DNA of 47,830 nucleotides from Leisingera sp. JC1 (GCF_001679925.1 NZ_LYUZ01000125.1:30281-78110), one strand, 5' to 3'; numbered from the stretch's first letter, positions 25,200 to 34,882 are shown. Translations and numbers: made by a program. The notes: a model not told the origin generated them from the sequence alone.

Positions 25200-25550
25200 T
25201 TATCCTTGAATGTTGCGAAGCGGTGCGGAAACGCGCCGCTTTGCTGCTGCCTGCAGCGGGAAGGGAACGACTTTCTGCTCCTGGCTGCCGGCGTCAGCCG
25301 CCTTGCACTCTGCCGTTGCACTCAACCGGTCTGCCAGATCAGGGCTGCCCTGCTCCAGCACAATAGCGAGATTTTCAGCAACTCTGATATTGCCACTCAG
25401 GGTTACATCAAATTCAATCCAGTCCCCCGGATTGAGTTCAGCGCACTCTGTTCCAGCCTTGTTTGTATAAAAAGCAAGGTCCCCCTGGTCATCGCACCAG
25501 ATCACGGCTTTGGTCAGGGGGGCGTCACTCCATAAAATGACTCCAATCAT
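25200..25550 (-). CDS. Small protein of unknown function
   Basis: The protein has 116 residues with an ATG at 25550 and ribosome binding site GAGGA 5 bp before it. A longer open frame to 25736 is disfavoured because its extra 62 residues look non-coding. The first 85 residues read like a small beta-rich domain (ILWSDAPLTKAVIWCDDQGDLAFY ... ELNPGDWIEFDVTLSGNIRVAENLAIV), somewhat like an OB or cold-shock-type barrel. The tail is basic (AAAKRRVSAPLRN). There is no signal peptide. Base composition is less GC-rich than its neighbours. It is divergent from the XRE regulator over a 235-bp gap. Function is not recognised. Confidence 0.6.
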   Translation of the reverse strand: MIGVILWSDAPLTKAVIWCDDQGDLAFYTNKAGTECAELNPGDWIEFDVTLSGNIRVAENLAIVLEQGSPDLADRLSATAECKAADAGSQEQKVVPFPLQAAAKRRVSAPLRNIQG

Positions 25551-25785
25551 ACCAGTCCTCGTATTGCCGCCCTCCAATTCTGAAGCAATTGAGCTGACGC
25601 CAACATGACAAAAAACGAGTCCCGCTGTTGCATTTTGTGTCAGTTCGGCTAGCCTCCTGACGTGAACTAGAGACACCCCTGACGCGATTTGGGTGCACAG
25701 ACTGATGTGCTGATGCCTGAAACTGGCATAACCCACCGGTAAAAAGGGAAAATTCTACGTAAATGCCGAACCATCAGGACCCCGA

Positions 25786-26583
25786 ATGAACAGCCAGAAC
25801 CGCTCTCCAGCTGACCTGAGGAACATGTTTGGCGCGAACTTGCGTCAATTGGCGCGGCAATACCGGTCGATTTCAGAGCTGTCGCGCCAGCTCGGAATCA
25901 ACCGCACGCAATTCAACCGGTACCTGTCTGGCGAGAGTTTTCCGCGCCCGGATATTCTCGACCGCATTTGCCGTTTCTTCGACGTGGACGCCCGTATCCT
26001 GCTGGATCCGGTGGATACGCTTTCAAAGGCGGGTCAGGTCGTAAACGGCGCGTTTCTGGCGGATTTCCTTGGCCATGGCGTTCAGCAGCTGACCGAGGAG
26101 TTTTTCCCTTCGGGGTTTTACCGTTTCACGCGCCGCAGTTTCATCAATGAAGAGAAATTCGTGATCGGCCTCGTCTACGTGTTCCGCACAGGGGGCGTCA
26201 CCTATATCAAGGGGTTCGAGGCAAAGGAGGCGATGCTGAGCCAGGGTTTGCCGGCCAGCACCGGGGTGCGTGAGTTCCGCGGCTACGTCAGCGGCCACGA
26301 GGACGGCGTCGCCTTTGTCATTGCCCGGCGCAAGGCAATGACATACTCGTTCAACTACCTGGCGCGGGTGGCATCCCTGCAGAACAACTTCTGGTCCGGA
26401 TATGTTGCCCGCACTGTCCGGGAGAGCGGTACCGGGGAGAGGGTGACGCGAATGGTCTATGAACACCTGGGCCGCGACACGTCCCAGGTTCTGGCCGCCG
26501 CGCGCAGCGCGGGATTTGCTGACGAGGATGCTCTGCTGCCCTTCCACCGCCGCCTGCTGAACACCACCCAGCCCTTCCGCTGA
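25786..26583 (+). CDS. XRE-family helix-turn-helix transcriptional regulator
   Basis: The protein has 265 residues. An N-terminal Cro/CI-type helix-turn-helix spans about 15-70 (NLRQLARQYRSISELSRQLGINRTQFNRYLSGESFPRPDILDRICRFFDV). The remaining 190 residues form a domain I do not recognise, with aromatic strands (FFPSGFYRFTRRSF, GLVYVFRTGGVTYIKGFEAK, SFNYLARVASLQNNFWSGY) that could bind a ligand. The ribosome binding site is AGGA, 7 bp before the ATG. The gene ends 2 bp from the convergent DUF2189 gene, with one hairpin spanning both stops. Targets are unknown; self-regulation or control of the divergent small gene is possible. Confidence 0.85.
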   Translation: MNSQNRSPADLRNMFGANLRQLARQYRSISELSRQLGINRTQFNRYLSGESFPRPDILDRICRFFDVDARILLDPVDTLSKAGQVVNGAFLADFLGHGVQQLTEEFFPSGFYRFTRRSFINEEKFVIGLVYVFRTGGVTYIKGFEAKEAMLSQGLPASTGVREFRGYVSGHEDGVAFVIARRKAMTYSFNYLARVASLQNNFWSGYVARTVRESGTGERVTRMVYEHLGRDTSQVLAAARSAGFADEDALLPFHRRLLNTTQPFR

Positions 26584-26600
26584 CGCTAACCAGCGTCAGC
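26579..26600. terminator. Hairpin spanning both stop codons of two convergent genes
   Basis: GCTGACGCT (26579-26587), loop AACC and AGCGTCAGC (26592-26600) form a perfect 9-bp stem. It includes the TGA of the XRE gene and the end of the DUF2189 gene. No T-run follows on either strand. Confidence 0.5.
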
Positions 26601-27356
26601 CAGCCTGTAGATGTGCCAGGTGGCGTGGCCCAACAGCGGCAGCACCAGGAACAGTCCCAGGAACCATGGCAGCAGCGCTGCAAAGGTCAGAACCGCAATC
26701 AATCCTGCCCAGACCATCATCACTGCGAAGTTCTGCTGCACATACTGGAAACTGGTGATCATGGCGGTGACGAAATCCACCTCGCGGTCCAGGAGCAGTG
26801 GCAGCGCAATGACGGTGATCATGTAAAGAAGCAGGGCAAACAGTGCCCCCACCACGGTGCCGACTGCCAGCATGGTCAGCCCGTTGGCCGTCAGGAACAC
26901 CTCTGCCGAGGTGGAGATATTGGTCATCGTCGCATTCCCCAGGAACAGGGCAAAGATCATGTGGCCGAGAAAGAACCAGAACAGGAACACCACCACGATG
27001 ATGGCGCAGATCGACGGCAGTTGGCGGCGGCTTTGCTGCAGCACCACGCCCAGGATTCGGCCGACTGCGATCCCCCTGCCCTGTTCCAGCCGGTGCGACA
27101 CCTCATAAAGGCCCACGGCAGCAAAGGGGCCGATCAGCGGGAAGCCGATGGCCGCCAGCACCAGCCAGTAGGTGGTGCCTGTGCGCACGGTGATCCAGGC
27201 CATCACCCATCCTGCCAGCACATAGACGGCAGCAAAGAACAGCCCGTATAGCGGCTTCCTGCGATAATCCGCCCAGCCCCGGCGCAGTGCCTCGAACAGC
27301 ATCTGCGTCGTAACCGGCTGCAGCGGCGGCACACCAAAGGGCTTTTCAGGTGTCAT
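26586..27356 (-). CDS. DUF2189 domain integral membrane protein
   Basis: The protein has 256 residues. The ATG at 27356 has a very strong ribosome binding site (GGGGAGGAG, 7 bp upstream). After a soluble N-terminal 35 residues ([19 protein letters not shown]) there are about six membrane segments: [100 protein letters not shown] and [15 protein letters not shown]. This pattern and the [10 protein letters not shown] motif match DUF2189, a family of unknown function common in alphaproteobacteria and often near respiratory genes. The 250-bp interval to prfB holds only the prfB terminator. Confidence 0.88.
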   Translation of the reverse strand: MTPEKPFGVPPLQPVTTQMLFEALRRGWADYRRKPLYGLFFAAVYVLAGWVMAWITVRTGTTYWLVLAAIGFPLIGPFAAVGLYEVSHRLEQGRGIAVGRILGVVLQQSRRQLPSICAIIVVVFLFWFFLGHMIFALFLGNATMTNISTSAEVFLTANGLTMLAVGTVVGALFALLLYMITVIALPLLLDREVDFVTAMITSFQYVQQNFAVMMVWAGLIAVLTFAALLPWFLGLFLVLPLLGHATWHIYRLADAG

Positions 27357-27533
27357 GACGCTACTCCTCCCCTCAGGCAGGCCCGGTTTTCTGTCCTGTA
27401 ACGGATGGCCTGCGTCCTTTTCAAAATGAAGCATCAAAAATGCTGCATTTGAGCCTAGCCGGGAAACCTTCGGAATAAAATGCTTTGCAGATGCATGATT
27501 TAGCTGCCGTCCCGCCCTTGGCAGTGCCAGCCC

Positions 27534-27567
27534 GAAACAAAAGGGGCAGCCCGCTCAGGCCGCCCCT
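27534..27567 (-). terminator. Rho-independent terminator of prfB
   Basis: On the minus strand AGGGGCGGCC (27567-27558) pairs with GGCTGCCCCT (27551-27542), one mismatch, loop of 6. It is followed by TTTGTTT, ending near 27534. Confidence 0.75.
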
Positions 27568-27606
27568 CCTAGGTCCGCAAGATGCCCAAAGCGGGCATCA
27601 AATGGA

Positions 27607-28734
27607 TCAATCCTCGGCCTGCGCGTCGGCGCGGCTCTTGCCGGACACGTTCAGCGCCAGGGTGGCGGCCATGAAGCCGTCCAGGTCCCCATCCAGCACG
27701 CCTTTGGTATCAGACGTCTCATGCTGGGTGCGCAGATCCTTCACCATCTGATAGGGCTGCAGAACATAGGAGCGGATCTGGTTGCCCCAGCCGGCATCGC
27801 CCTTGGCCTCATGCGCCTCGTTGATGGCTGCGTTGCGGCGGTCCAGTTCCTGCTGGTAGAGGCGCGATTTCAGCGCCTTCATGGCGATGTCGCGGTTCTG
27901 GTGCTGGGACTTCTCGGACGAAGTCACCACAATGCCGGTCGGGATGTGGGTGATCCGCACCGCCGAGTCAGTGGTGTTCACGTGCTGGCCGCCCGCGCCC
28001 GAGGAGCGGTAGGTGTCAACGCGGATATCAGAAGGGTTCACCTCGATCTCGATATTGTCGTCCACCACCGGATAGACCCAGACGGAGCTGAACGACGTGT
28101 GCCGCTTGGCCGCCGAGTCGTAGGGCGAAATCCGCACCAGCCGGTGCACGCCGCTTTCCGATTTCAGCCAGCCATAAGCGTTGTGGCCGGAAATCTTGTA
28201 GGCGGCGGATTTAATACCCGCCTCGTCACCTGCGCTTTCGGACTGCAGTTCGACCTTGTAGCCCTTTTTCTCTGCCCAGCGCACATACATCCGCGCCAGC
28301 ATAGACGCCCAGTCGCAGCTCTCGGTGCCGCCGGCGCCTGCGTTGATTTCCAGGAAGGTGTCGTTGGCATCCGCCTCGCCGTCCAGGAGCGCTTCCAGCT
28401 CCTTTTCGGCCGCCTTGTCCTTGAGAGCCGCCAGCGCCGCCTCGGCATCCTTGATCACCTCGGCATCGTCTTCCATCTCGCCCAGTTCGATCAGCTCGAT
28501 GTTGTCCGACAGATCCTGTTTGATGCCCTTGTAGGTATCAATGGAGTCCACCAGCGCCTGACGCTCGCGCATCAGCTTCTGTGCCGCCTCCGGATCGTCC
28601 CACAGGTTCGGGTCTTCGACCCGCGCGTTGAACTCCTCCAGCCGGTACTCGGCAGTTTCCCAGTTCAACCGCTGGGCCAGCAGCTCCAGCGATTTCTCGA
28701 TGTCTGCGACGATATTCTGGGTTTCCGCGCGCAT
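27607..28734 (-). CDS. prfB: Peptide chain release factor 2 (RF2)
   Basis: The protein has 375 residues. RF2 ends translation at UGA and UAA. The GGQ motif that triggers peptide release is in [17 protein letters not shown]. The stop-codon recognition motif reads SPY ([16 protein letters not shown]) instead of the E. coli SPF, a form I believe is usual in alphaproteobacteria. The frame is continuous from [19 protein letters not shown], so the programmed +1 frameshift that controls E. coli prfB is absent. The ATG at 28734 follows AAGGACCTCCC. A terminator follows the stop. In related genomes prfB lies next to mrcA; here a plus-strand gene intervenes. Confidence 0.97.
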   Translation of the reverse strand: MRAETQNIVADIEKSLELLAQRLNWETAEYRLEEFNARVEDPNLWDDPEAAQKLMRERQALVDSIDTYKGIKQDLSDNIELIELGEMEDDAEVIKDAEAALAALKDKAAEKELEALLDGEADANDTFLEINAGAGGTESCDWASMLARMYVRWAEKKGYKVELQSESAGDEAGIKSAAYKISGHNAYGWLKSESGVHRLVRISPYDSAAKRHTSFSSVWVYPVVDDNIEIEVNPSDIRVDTYRSSGAGGQHVNTTDSAVRITHIPTGIVVTSSEKSQHQNRDIAMKALKSRLYQQELDRRNAAINEAHEAKGDAGWGNQIRSYVLQPYQMVKDLRTQHETSDTKGVLDGDLDGFMAATLALNVSGKSRADAQAED

Positions 28735-28959
28735 GGGAGGTCCTTGCAATCTGAGATCAGGCCTGCGTGATAAACCACCCTTGCGCCGCGGGCAAGCGGC
28801 CAGCATGTCCCGGCGGGCGCCAGGAGACACAGAAAATGCATCTTAAATGCCGCGCGTTATCCGATCCGGAAAATACGTGGAATTAACGCGGCCTGCCAAA
28901 CCCTGAAAGCTGAAACGCGCGGTCAGCCTGCGCTGCCGAGTACTTGGGGAACTAGGATT

Positions 28960-30957
28960 ATGCCCAGCGGATATCTTGTCCAGCTTGGAGACGGGTCGCT
29001 CGATCACGGCGATACCATCACGTCCACCTATTCCTCCTTTACCACCGACCAGAACCTGGGGGCCGGCAATTGGAGCTGGAGCGGGACGCACGGCGGCACG
29101 CCCTATTCCAACGAGGTGGAACCAGGCGTCTACTATCTGGCGACCAACGGCAACGTCTATTTCGTTCCGGACTACGGTCCGGTCGACTCGGTCAGTTCCG
29201 CCAGCGCAGACAGCCCGCCTGCCTATTCCGACACCGATGGCGAGGTTGAGGGCACCAGCGGCTCCGACACCATCGATAGCAGCTATTCCGATGCGGACGG
29301 CGACCAGATCGACAATGGCAACGGCGGCGGTGCCTCCGGCAACCAGGACACGGTGGAGGCCGGTGCGGGCGACGATACCGTGGATGCAGGCGCTGACAAC
29401 GACATGGTGTTCGGCGGCTCCGGCGGCGACAGCCTGGCAGGCGGCAGCGGCGGCGACACGATCTATGGCGACAGCAGCAGCGAAGCAGGTCTGACAGAAT
29501 CCGACCAAAGCATCGGCAATTCAAACGTCACCGACACCAGCAGCGGCTTCACCGTCACCGCCAGGGACCTGTCCGGCACCGCAAACGCCGCCAACATCGA
29601 CTATTACGACGGCGGCTTTGGTGTCGCCGGTGCGATCTCCGATTCAGACAGCTCGGTGGACGCGCAAATCGGCTACGACAAGGCTTCGGGAATATCCGAA
29701 GAAATTATCGTCGACTTCGATCAGGATACAGACGACGTCAGCTTTTCCTTCAAACACCTTTATACTGACACCTACGGCGAAGAGGGCCATTGGGCGATTT
29801 ACAAGGACGGCGCCCTTGTCGCTGAGGGCGACTTCACGGAGACCACGCCAGGCTCAGGCACCGGCACCATCGACATCAACGGCTACGGTGATTTCGACCA
29901 GCTGGTGCTGTCCGCCAACCTGCAGACCGATGGCACCGACGGCTCTGACTATATGGTCACAGATGTCACCTTCACCGTTCCGCCGGAAGACCCTGCGGAT
30001 GGGGATGACAGTATCGACGGCGGCGACGGCGATGACGTGATTTATGGCCAAGGCGGCGACGATACCCTGGTGGGGGGCAGCGGGGCTGATACGCTGGACG
30101 GCGGTGCGGGCGACGACAGTATTGTTGCAGGAGAAGGAGACTCCGCCAGCGGTGGCGCTGGCGACGATTACTTTACAATCGAAGACACGGGCGACAGCGG
30201 CAGCAACGATGTCACCATCACCGGCGGGGATGACGGTGAAACCTCGGGCGACACGCTGGATTTCAACGGCCAGCTGGACAAGGGCACGCTGGTCATCACC
30301 GATGACACCGGCGGCAGCAAGACCGGCAGCGCCAAATTGCTGGACGGAAGCACGGTCTATTTCTCCGGCATCGAAAACATCATCTGCTTTACTGCAGGCA
30401 CACGTGTCGCCACGCCTGCGGGCCTGCGCCGCATCGAAACACTGCGCCTGGGCGATCTGGTGATGACCCGCGACAACGGCATGCAGCCGGTGCGCTGGAT
30501 CAGCCAGTCAACGGTCCCGGCCCAGGGCAACCTCGCGCCGGTCCGCATAAAGGCCGGCCAGTTCGGGGCGGAGCGCGACCTCTTGGTCTCGCCGCAGCAC
30601 CGGATGCTGTTCTCCGGTTCACAGGCCAGCCTGCTGTTCGGTGCAAGCGAGGTTCTGGTCTCTGCCGTGCATATGCTGAACGACCGCTCTATCCGGCGGG
30701 AGCCGGGCGGCACGGTGACCTATGTGCATGTGCTGTTCGGCCAGCATGAGATCATCTATGCCGAAGGCGCCGCCTCCGAGAGCTTCCACCCGGGCATTCA
30801 GGCTGTCTCAGCGCTGGAGGAACCGGTGCGCGAGGAACTGTTCCGCATCATGCCGGATCTGCGCTGGCACAGCGGCGAAGGCGGACGAACCGCCCGCCTC
30901 TGCGCCTCGCGCCATGAGGCCGCGCTGCTGCTGCCGCGCGCGCCGCAGGATCAGTAA
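28960..30957 (+). CDS. Secreted-type protein with RTX calcium repeats and a C-terminal Hint domain
   Basis: The protein has 665 residues and is very acidic, rich in D, G, S and T. Glycine-aspartate nonapeptide (RTX) repeats occur twice: about 130-170 (AGAGDDTVDAGADNDMVFGGSGGD) and about 345-405 (DGGDGDDVIYGQGGDDTLVG and following). A Hint (hedgehog/intein-like) domain begins at Cys476 (ICFTAGTRVATPAGLRRIETLRLGD), with LLVSPQHRMLF and SAVHMLND further on. RTX proteins leave by type I secretion and fold in external calcium. The Hint domain may cut the chain at Cys476, but no C-terminal splice junction is seen. There is no N-terminal signal peptide. It overlaps the mrcA stop by 7 bp. Its partner transporter is not in the window. 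Confidence 0.88.
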   Translation: MPSGYLVQLGDGSLDHGDTITSTYSSFTTDQNLGAGNWSWSGTHGGTPYSNEVEPGVYYLATNGNVYFVPDYGPVDSVSSASADSPPAYSDTDGEVEGTSGSDTIDSSYSDADGDQIDNGNGGGASGNQDTVEAGAGDDTVDAGADNDMVFGGSGGDSLAGGSGGDTIYGDSSSEAGLTESDQSIGNSNVTDTSSGFTVTARDLSGTANAANIDYYDGGFGVAGAISDSDSSVDAQIGYDKASGISEEIIVDFDQDTDDVSFSFKHLYTDTYGEEGHWAIYKDGALVAEGDFTETTPGSGTGTIDINGYGDFDQLVLSANLQTDGTDGSDYMVTDVTFTVPPEDPADGDDSIDGGDGDDVIYGQGGDDTLVGGSGADTLDGGAGDDSIVAGEGDSASGGAGDDYFTIEDTGDSGSNDVTITGGDDGETSGDTLDFNGQLDKGTLVITDDTGGSKTGSAKLLDGSTVYFSGIENIICFTAGTRVATPAGLRRIETLRLGDLVMTRDNGMQPVRWISQSTVPAQGNLAPVRIKAGQFGAERDLLVSPQHRMLFSGSQASLLFGASEVLVSAVHMLNDRSIRREPGGTVTYVHVLFGQHEIIYAEGAASESFHPGIQAVSALEEPVREELFRIMPDLRWHSGEGGRTARLCASRHEAALLLPRAPQDQ

Positions 30958-33452
30958 AGCCCGCCGGAACTGACTGTGCCGAAGGTCGCCTTGGGCCCCA
31001 GAACGGCCGTGCCGCCGCTGGAGGTGGTGACCTGACGGCCGGACTGCTGAACTTCCTCGATCAGCGGCAGGTTCGACCCCATCGCAAAACCGCCATCATA
31101 GGTCAGGCCGAAGATCGGCTCCGCCCCGTCGCGGAAGTATTCCGCCACCACATAGGCGCCAGAAGCGCCATCAGGCAGGCGTGCGCCGGTGTAGCGGTCG
31201 ATCTTGATGAAATGGCCGCCTTCCGGCACCTCGAATGGGCCGCCGCCGAATTTCTCGGTCGCCTTCTTCATGAACTGCTGGAACACCGGACCGCACATGG
31301 TGCCGCCATAGGCGCCGCGGCCCATCGGGCGGGGCTGGTCAAAGCCCATGTAGCAGCCGGCCACGATGTTGGAGGTGAAGCCGACAAACCAGACATCGCG
31401 GGAATCGTTGGTGGTGCCGGTCTTCCCCGCGGTGGGCACCGGCAGGTTGATCACGCTCGACGCAGTGCCGCGGTCAACCACGCCCTTCAGCATCGAGGTC
31501 AGCTGGTAGGCGGTGATCGGATCCATCACCTGCTCGCGGTCGGTGACAATACGCGGCGCCTGACCGGGCGCCAGCGTGGGATCGGAGCAGTCCACACAGT
31601 TGCGGTCATCATGGCGGTAGATGGTCTTGCCGAACCGGTCCTGCACCCGGTCTACCAGCGTCGGCTGCACCCGCTCGCCGCCGTTGGCGAACATCGCGTA
31701 GGCGGCCACCATCTTGTAGAGCGTGGTTTCCTCTGCGCCCAGCGAGTTGGCCAGGAATGGGCCCATATTATCATAGACGCCGAACCGTTCGGCGTAGCCC
31801 GCCACAACCGGCATCCCGACCTCCTGTGCCAGACGGATAGTCATCAGGTTCCGGCTCATCTCGATGCCGGTGCGCAGCGGCGTCGGCCCGTAGAACTTGT
31901 TGGTGGAGTTCTTGGGCCGCCACAGGCCCTGCGGCGTGTTGATTTCGATCGGGGCGTCGACGACGATGGTCGCGGGGCTGTACCCGCTGTCCAGCGCTGC
32001 CGCATAGACAAACGGTTTGAAGCTGGAGCCGGGCTGCCGCATCGCCTGGGTCGCGCGGTTGAACACCGAATGCTGGTAGGAGAAGCCGCCCTGCATCGCC
32101 AGAACCCGGCCGGAGTTCACGTCCATCGCAACAAAGCCGCCCTGGACCTCAGGCACCTGCCGCAGCGACCAGTGGCTGAAGGCGTCATCCTTCTTCTCGG
32201 CCCGCACCAGCACCACGTCGCCGCGGGCAAAGTTGTCGGCAAAACTGCCCTTCATCCACTTGATGTCGGAACGCGGCACCGACCCGGTGCCTTCACTGTG
32301 CTCAACACCGACGGTCAGGCGCTCGCCGCCAACTTCCAGCACCACCGCCGGATACCAGCGCCCGCCGAGCACGACATCGCGGGACACCTCGGTGTTTGCC
32401 AGCGCCGCACGCCAGGTGGCCTCGTCCTTCAGCTGTTCCTCTTCCAGCTTGATGCCGGTGCCGCGCCAGATCCCGCGGGAGCGGTCGTATTTCTCCAGGC
32501 CGCCGCGCATCGCCAGCGCTGCCTCGGCCTGCATGTCATGGTCGATGGTCGCGCGCACCGTAAAGCCGCCGGTGAAGAACTCGCCCTCGCCGAAGTCCTC
32601 GGTCAGTTGGCGGCGGATTTCATCGGTGAAGTAATCGCGCGGCGGCAGCGTGGTGCGGAAACCCTCGAAATCGCCGTTTTGGACAGACCGAAGCGGCTGT
32701 GCCACCTCGACCTCATACAAGTCCTTGGAGATATAACCGTTCTCGCGCATCTCCCGCAGCACGTAGTTGCGCCGCGCCAGCAGGCGCTCCTTCTGGCGCA
32801 CCGGATGGTAATCGGACGGCGCCTTGGGCATCGAGGCCAGCGTCGCCGCCTCATGCGGTTCCAGCTCACCTAGGGTCTTGTTGAAATAGGTCTGCGCCGC
32901 TGCCGTCACGCCATAGGAGTTCTGGCCGAGAAAAATCTCGTTCAGGTACAGCTCCAGAATGCGTTCCTTGTCGAGCGTTTCCTCCAGCCGGGTGGCGAGG
33001 ATGATCTCCTTGATCTTGCGCTCGGCCCGGCGGTCGCCGGACAACAGGAAGTTCTTCATCACCTGCTGAGTGATGGTGGACGCGCCGCGCACGTTCTGCC
33101 CGCGCGAGCGCACCGCTTCGATCGCCGCCGCGGCGATGCCGCGGGCGTCATAGCCGGAATGGCTGTAGAAGTTCTTGTCTTCCGCCGAGATAAAGGCCTG
33201 TTTCACCAGGTCCGGGATCTCATGCGACGGGGTGAACAGGCGCCGTTCCTTGGCGAATTCATCAATCAGGTGCCCCTCGCCCGAATAAATCCGGCTGATC
33301 GTCGGCGGCTGGTACTGGGCCAGCGATTCATGGCTCGGCAAGTCGCGCCCGTAGATCCAGAACACCGCCCCGATGGTCAGCGCCACCATCGCCACGCCAA
33401 GGGTGATGGTGCTGAAGATGGAACCGAAGAAAGAGAATATGAACCTGAGCAC
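30951..33452 (-). CDS. mrcA: Penicillin-binding protein 1A (bifunctional transglycosylase/transpeptidase)
   Basis: The protein has 833 residues. It has an N-terminal membrane anchor (residues 8-30), a GT51 glycosyltransferase domain (SAEDKNFYSHSGYD, GASTITQQVMKNFLL, ELYLNEIFLGQNSYG), an OB-like insert typical of PBP1A, and a transpeptidase domain. The transpeptidase shows SxxK in GSSFKPFVYA, SxN in MSRNLMTIR, and KTG in AGKTGTTNDSRDVWF. It builds and cross-links peptidoglycan in the periplasm. The promoter is clear (33483-33511). It lies 166 bp after amiC on the same strand. Its 3' end overlaps the convergent Hint/RTX gene by 7 bp. Confidence 0.97.
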   Translation of the reverse strand: MLRFIFSFFGSIFSTITLGVAMVALTIGAVFWIYGRDLPSHESLAQYQPPTISRIYSGEGHLIDEFAKERRLFTPSHEIPDLVKQAFISAEDKNFYSHSGYDARGIAAAAIEAVRSRGQNVRGASTITQQVMKNFLLSGDRRAERKIKEIILATRLEETLDKERILELYLNEIFLGQNSYGVTAAAQTYFNKTLGELEPHEAATLASMPKAPSDYHPVRQKERLLARRNYVLREMRENGYISKDLYEVEVAQPLRSVQNGDFEGFRTTLPPRDYFTDEIRRQLTEDFGEGEFFTGGFTVRATIDHDMQAEAALAMRGGLEKYDRSRGIWRGTGIKLEEEQLKDEATWRAALANTEVSRDVVLGGRWYPAVVLEVGGERLTVGVEHSEGTGSVPRSDIKWMKGSFADNFARGDVVLVRAEKKDDAFSHWSLRQVPEVQGGFVAMDVNSGRVLAMQGGFSYQHSVFNRATQAMRQPGSSFKPFVYAAALDSGYSPATIVVDAPIEINTPQGLWRPKNSTNKFYGPTPLRTGIEMSRNLMTIRLAQEVGMPVVAGYAERFGVYDNMGPFLANSLGAEETTLYKMVAAYAMFANGGERVQPTLVDRVQDRFGKTIYRHDDRNCVDCSDPTLAPGQAPRIVTDREQVMDPITAYQLTSMLKGVVDRGTASSVINLPVPTAGKTGTTNDSRDVWFVGFTSNIVAGCYMGFDQPRPMGRGAYGGTMCGPVFQQFMKKATEKFGGGPFEVPEGGHFIKIDRYTGARLPDGASGAYVVAEYFRDGAEPIFGLTYDGGFAMGSNLPLIEEVQQSGRQVTTSSGGTAVLGPKATFGTVSSGGLY

Positions 33453-33482
33453 GGATGTTGGCCTTTCACGCGGGGTGCCGCC

Positions 33483-33511
33483 TATATAGGGACGGCAAGC
33501 GCCCGCGTCAA
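33483..33511 (-). promoter_or_regulatory. Sigma-70 promoter of mrcA
   Basis: On the minus strand TTGACG (33511-33506), a 17-bp spacer and TATATA (33488-33483) lie about 30 bp before the mrcA start. The -10 box lies within the 10-bp palindrome CCTATATAGG. This gives mrcA its own promoter despite lying behind amiC. Confidence 0.75.
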
Positions 33512-33618
33512 AACGGGAAACGGAGGAGATGCGCCGGGGAAGGTGGGAAAATCCTAGCAGATTTCACCCCATCCAGCCCCGATTTGCAGGTGACCCGCCG
33601 ATTCAGGCGCAAATACGC

Positions 33619-34845
33619 CTACTGCCGCACCAGCGCCCGGCGGGCATCATCCTGCGCGCGCCAGGCGATCAGCCCGTTGAGAATGCCGCGTGCCGCTTTG
33701 GCCCGCCACTCTGCGTCCACCAGATTCTTGATATCGCGCTTGCTGGACAGAAACCCAAGCTCCACCAGAACAGATGGGATATCAGCGGATTTCAGCACCG
33801 AAAACCCGGCAGAGCGCAGCGGCCTGTTGTTGATCGGCCGCCCCTGCGCCCGCAGCCCGTCTATCAGCGCCGCCGCCAGCGCGTCACTGCGCGGCTGGGT
33901 TTCCTGACGGGCCAGGTCCAGCATCACAGCCGTCACGCCGTCGTCAGCCTGACTGAGGTCGGTGCCAGAGAGCAGGTCACCGCGCAGATGCCGTTCCGCC
34001 AGCTTGGCCGAGGCTGCATCAGAGGCTTCCTTGGACAGGGTATAAACCGTAGACCCATGCGCGCGGCCTTCGGAGATTGTGTCCGCATGCAGCGAGATGA
34101 ACACATCCGCCCCGGCCTGATGCGCCATTGCGATGCGCCGCTCCAGCGAGACAAAGTAATCGTCATCGCGGGTCATCTGCACGGTGAACTGGCCGGACCG
34201 CACCAGCGCCTCTCCCAGTTCGCGGGCGAATTGCAGCATCAGGTGCTTTTCGACGACCACCTCCGTCTCGGCACCCGGATCAATGCCGCCGTGGCCCGGA
34301 TCCAGCATCACCAGCAGCGGCGCGTTCTCATCCCGCTCCGCGTTGGCCTCCATGGTCTCCGGTGCGGGCAGGTCCCAGCGCGGGTCCTGCGGCGCCCCGG
34401 CGCTGGCGGCAAACTCCTCCGCTGCGGCCTGTTCCAGCGCAACTGTCAGTGTTGCGGCCGCTGTCACCTGATCAACCGACAAAGCGGCAGAGGCCACATT
34501 CATCGGTTCCGCCAGCTGCAGCACCAGCCGCGACCAGCCGGGAACATAAGTGCCGAATTGCGCCGCGGTGACCTTTTCCCCCTTCAGCAGCTTCTCTGCC
34601 GTCAGCCCGGTCCAGTCGACCTCCTGGAAATCCAAAACCAAACGCGGCGGCTCCGTCAGGGTGAACAGCCGGTACGGCACCCCCTGGCTGAGGCCCAGGG
34701 TGATCTCAGCCCCCTGCCCGGCGTCCCGCACATGGCTGGCGCCGGCGTCAATGCGCGCCAGGCCGCTGAAGCTGCTGCCGGACTGCGCCCAGGCGCTTGC
34801 CGCCAAGGCCCAGATCAATGCGGTGAGTGTGATCAGTCTGCCCAT
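33619..34845 (-). CDS. amiC: N-acetylmuramoyl-L-alanine amidase (AMIN plus Amidase_3), AmiC type
   Basis: The protein has 408 residues. A Sec signal peptide (cut after AWA, residue 20) is followed by an AMIN domain (about 30-140, LVLDFQEVDW ... GWSRLVLQLAEPM) for septal targeting. The zinc amidase domain has VMLDPGHGGIDPGAETEVVVEKH, FISLHAD and VLVELGFLSSKRDIKNL, giving the two His and two Glu of the active site. It cuts the stem peptide from MurNAc in the periplasm during daughter-cell separation. It lies upstream of mrcA on the same strand, an arrangement widely kept in alphaproteobacteria. Confidence 0.95.
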   Translation of the reverse strand: MGRLITLTALIWALAASAWAQSGSSFSGLARIDAGASHVRDAGQGAEITLGLSQGVPYRLFTLTEPPRLVLDFQEVDWTGLTAEKLLKGEKVTAAQFGTYVPGWSRLVLQLAEPMNVASAALSVDQVTAAATLTVALEQAAAEEFAASAGAPQDPRWDLPAPETMEANAERDENAPLLVMLDPGHGGIDPGAETEVVVEKHLMLQFARELGEALVRSGQFTVQMTRDDDYFVSLERRIAMAHQAGADVFISLHADTISEGRAHGSTVYTLSKEASDAASAKLAERHLRGDLLSGTDLSQADDGVTAVMLDLARQETQPRSDALAAALIDGLRAQGRPINNRPLRSAGFSVLKSADIPSVLVELGFLSSKRDIKNLVDAEWRAKAARGILNGLIAWRAQDDARRALVRQ

Positions 34846-34866
34846 ATCTGCCTCATGCCTGGCCCT

Positions 34867-34882
34867 CCGGCCTTTTGGCCGG
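34867..34882. terminator. Short hairpin between the aminotransferase gene and amiC
   Basis: CCGGCC-TTTT-GGCCGG is a perfect 6-bp hairpin in the 92-bp gap downstream of the aminotransferase gene and just upstream of amiC. No T-run follows on the minus strand, so it is weak as a terminator. Confidence 0.35.

Noticed and set aside
31212-32873. 553-codon open frame on the plus strand
   Set aside because: It is antisense to mrcA, whose catalytic motifs are all present.
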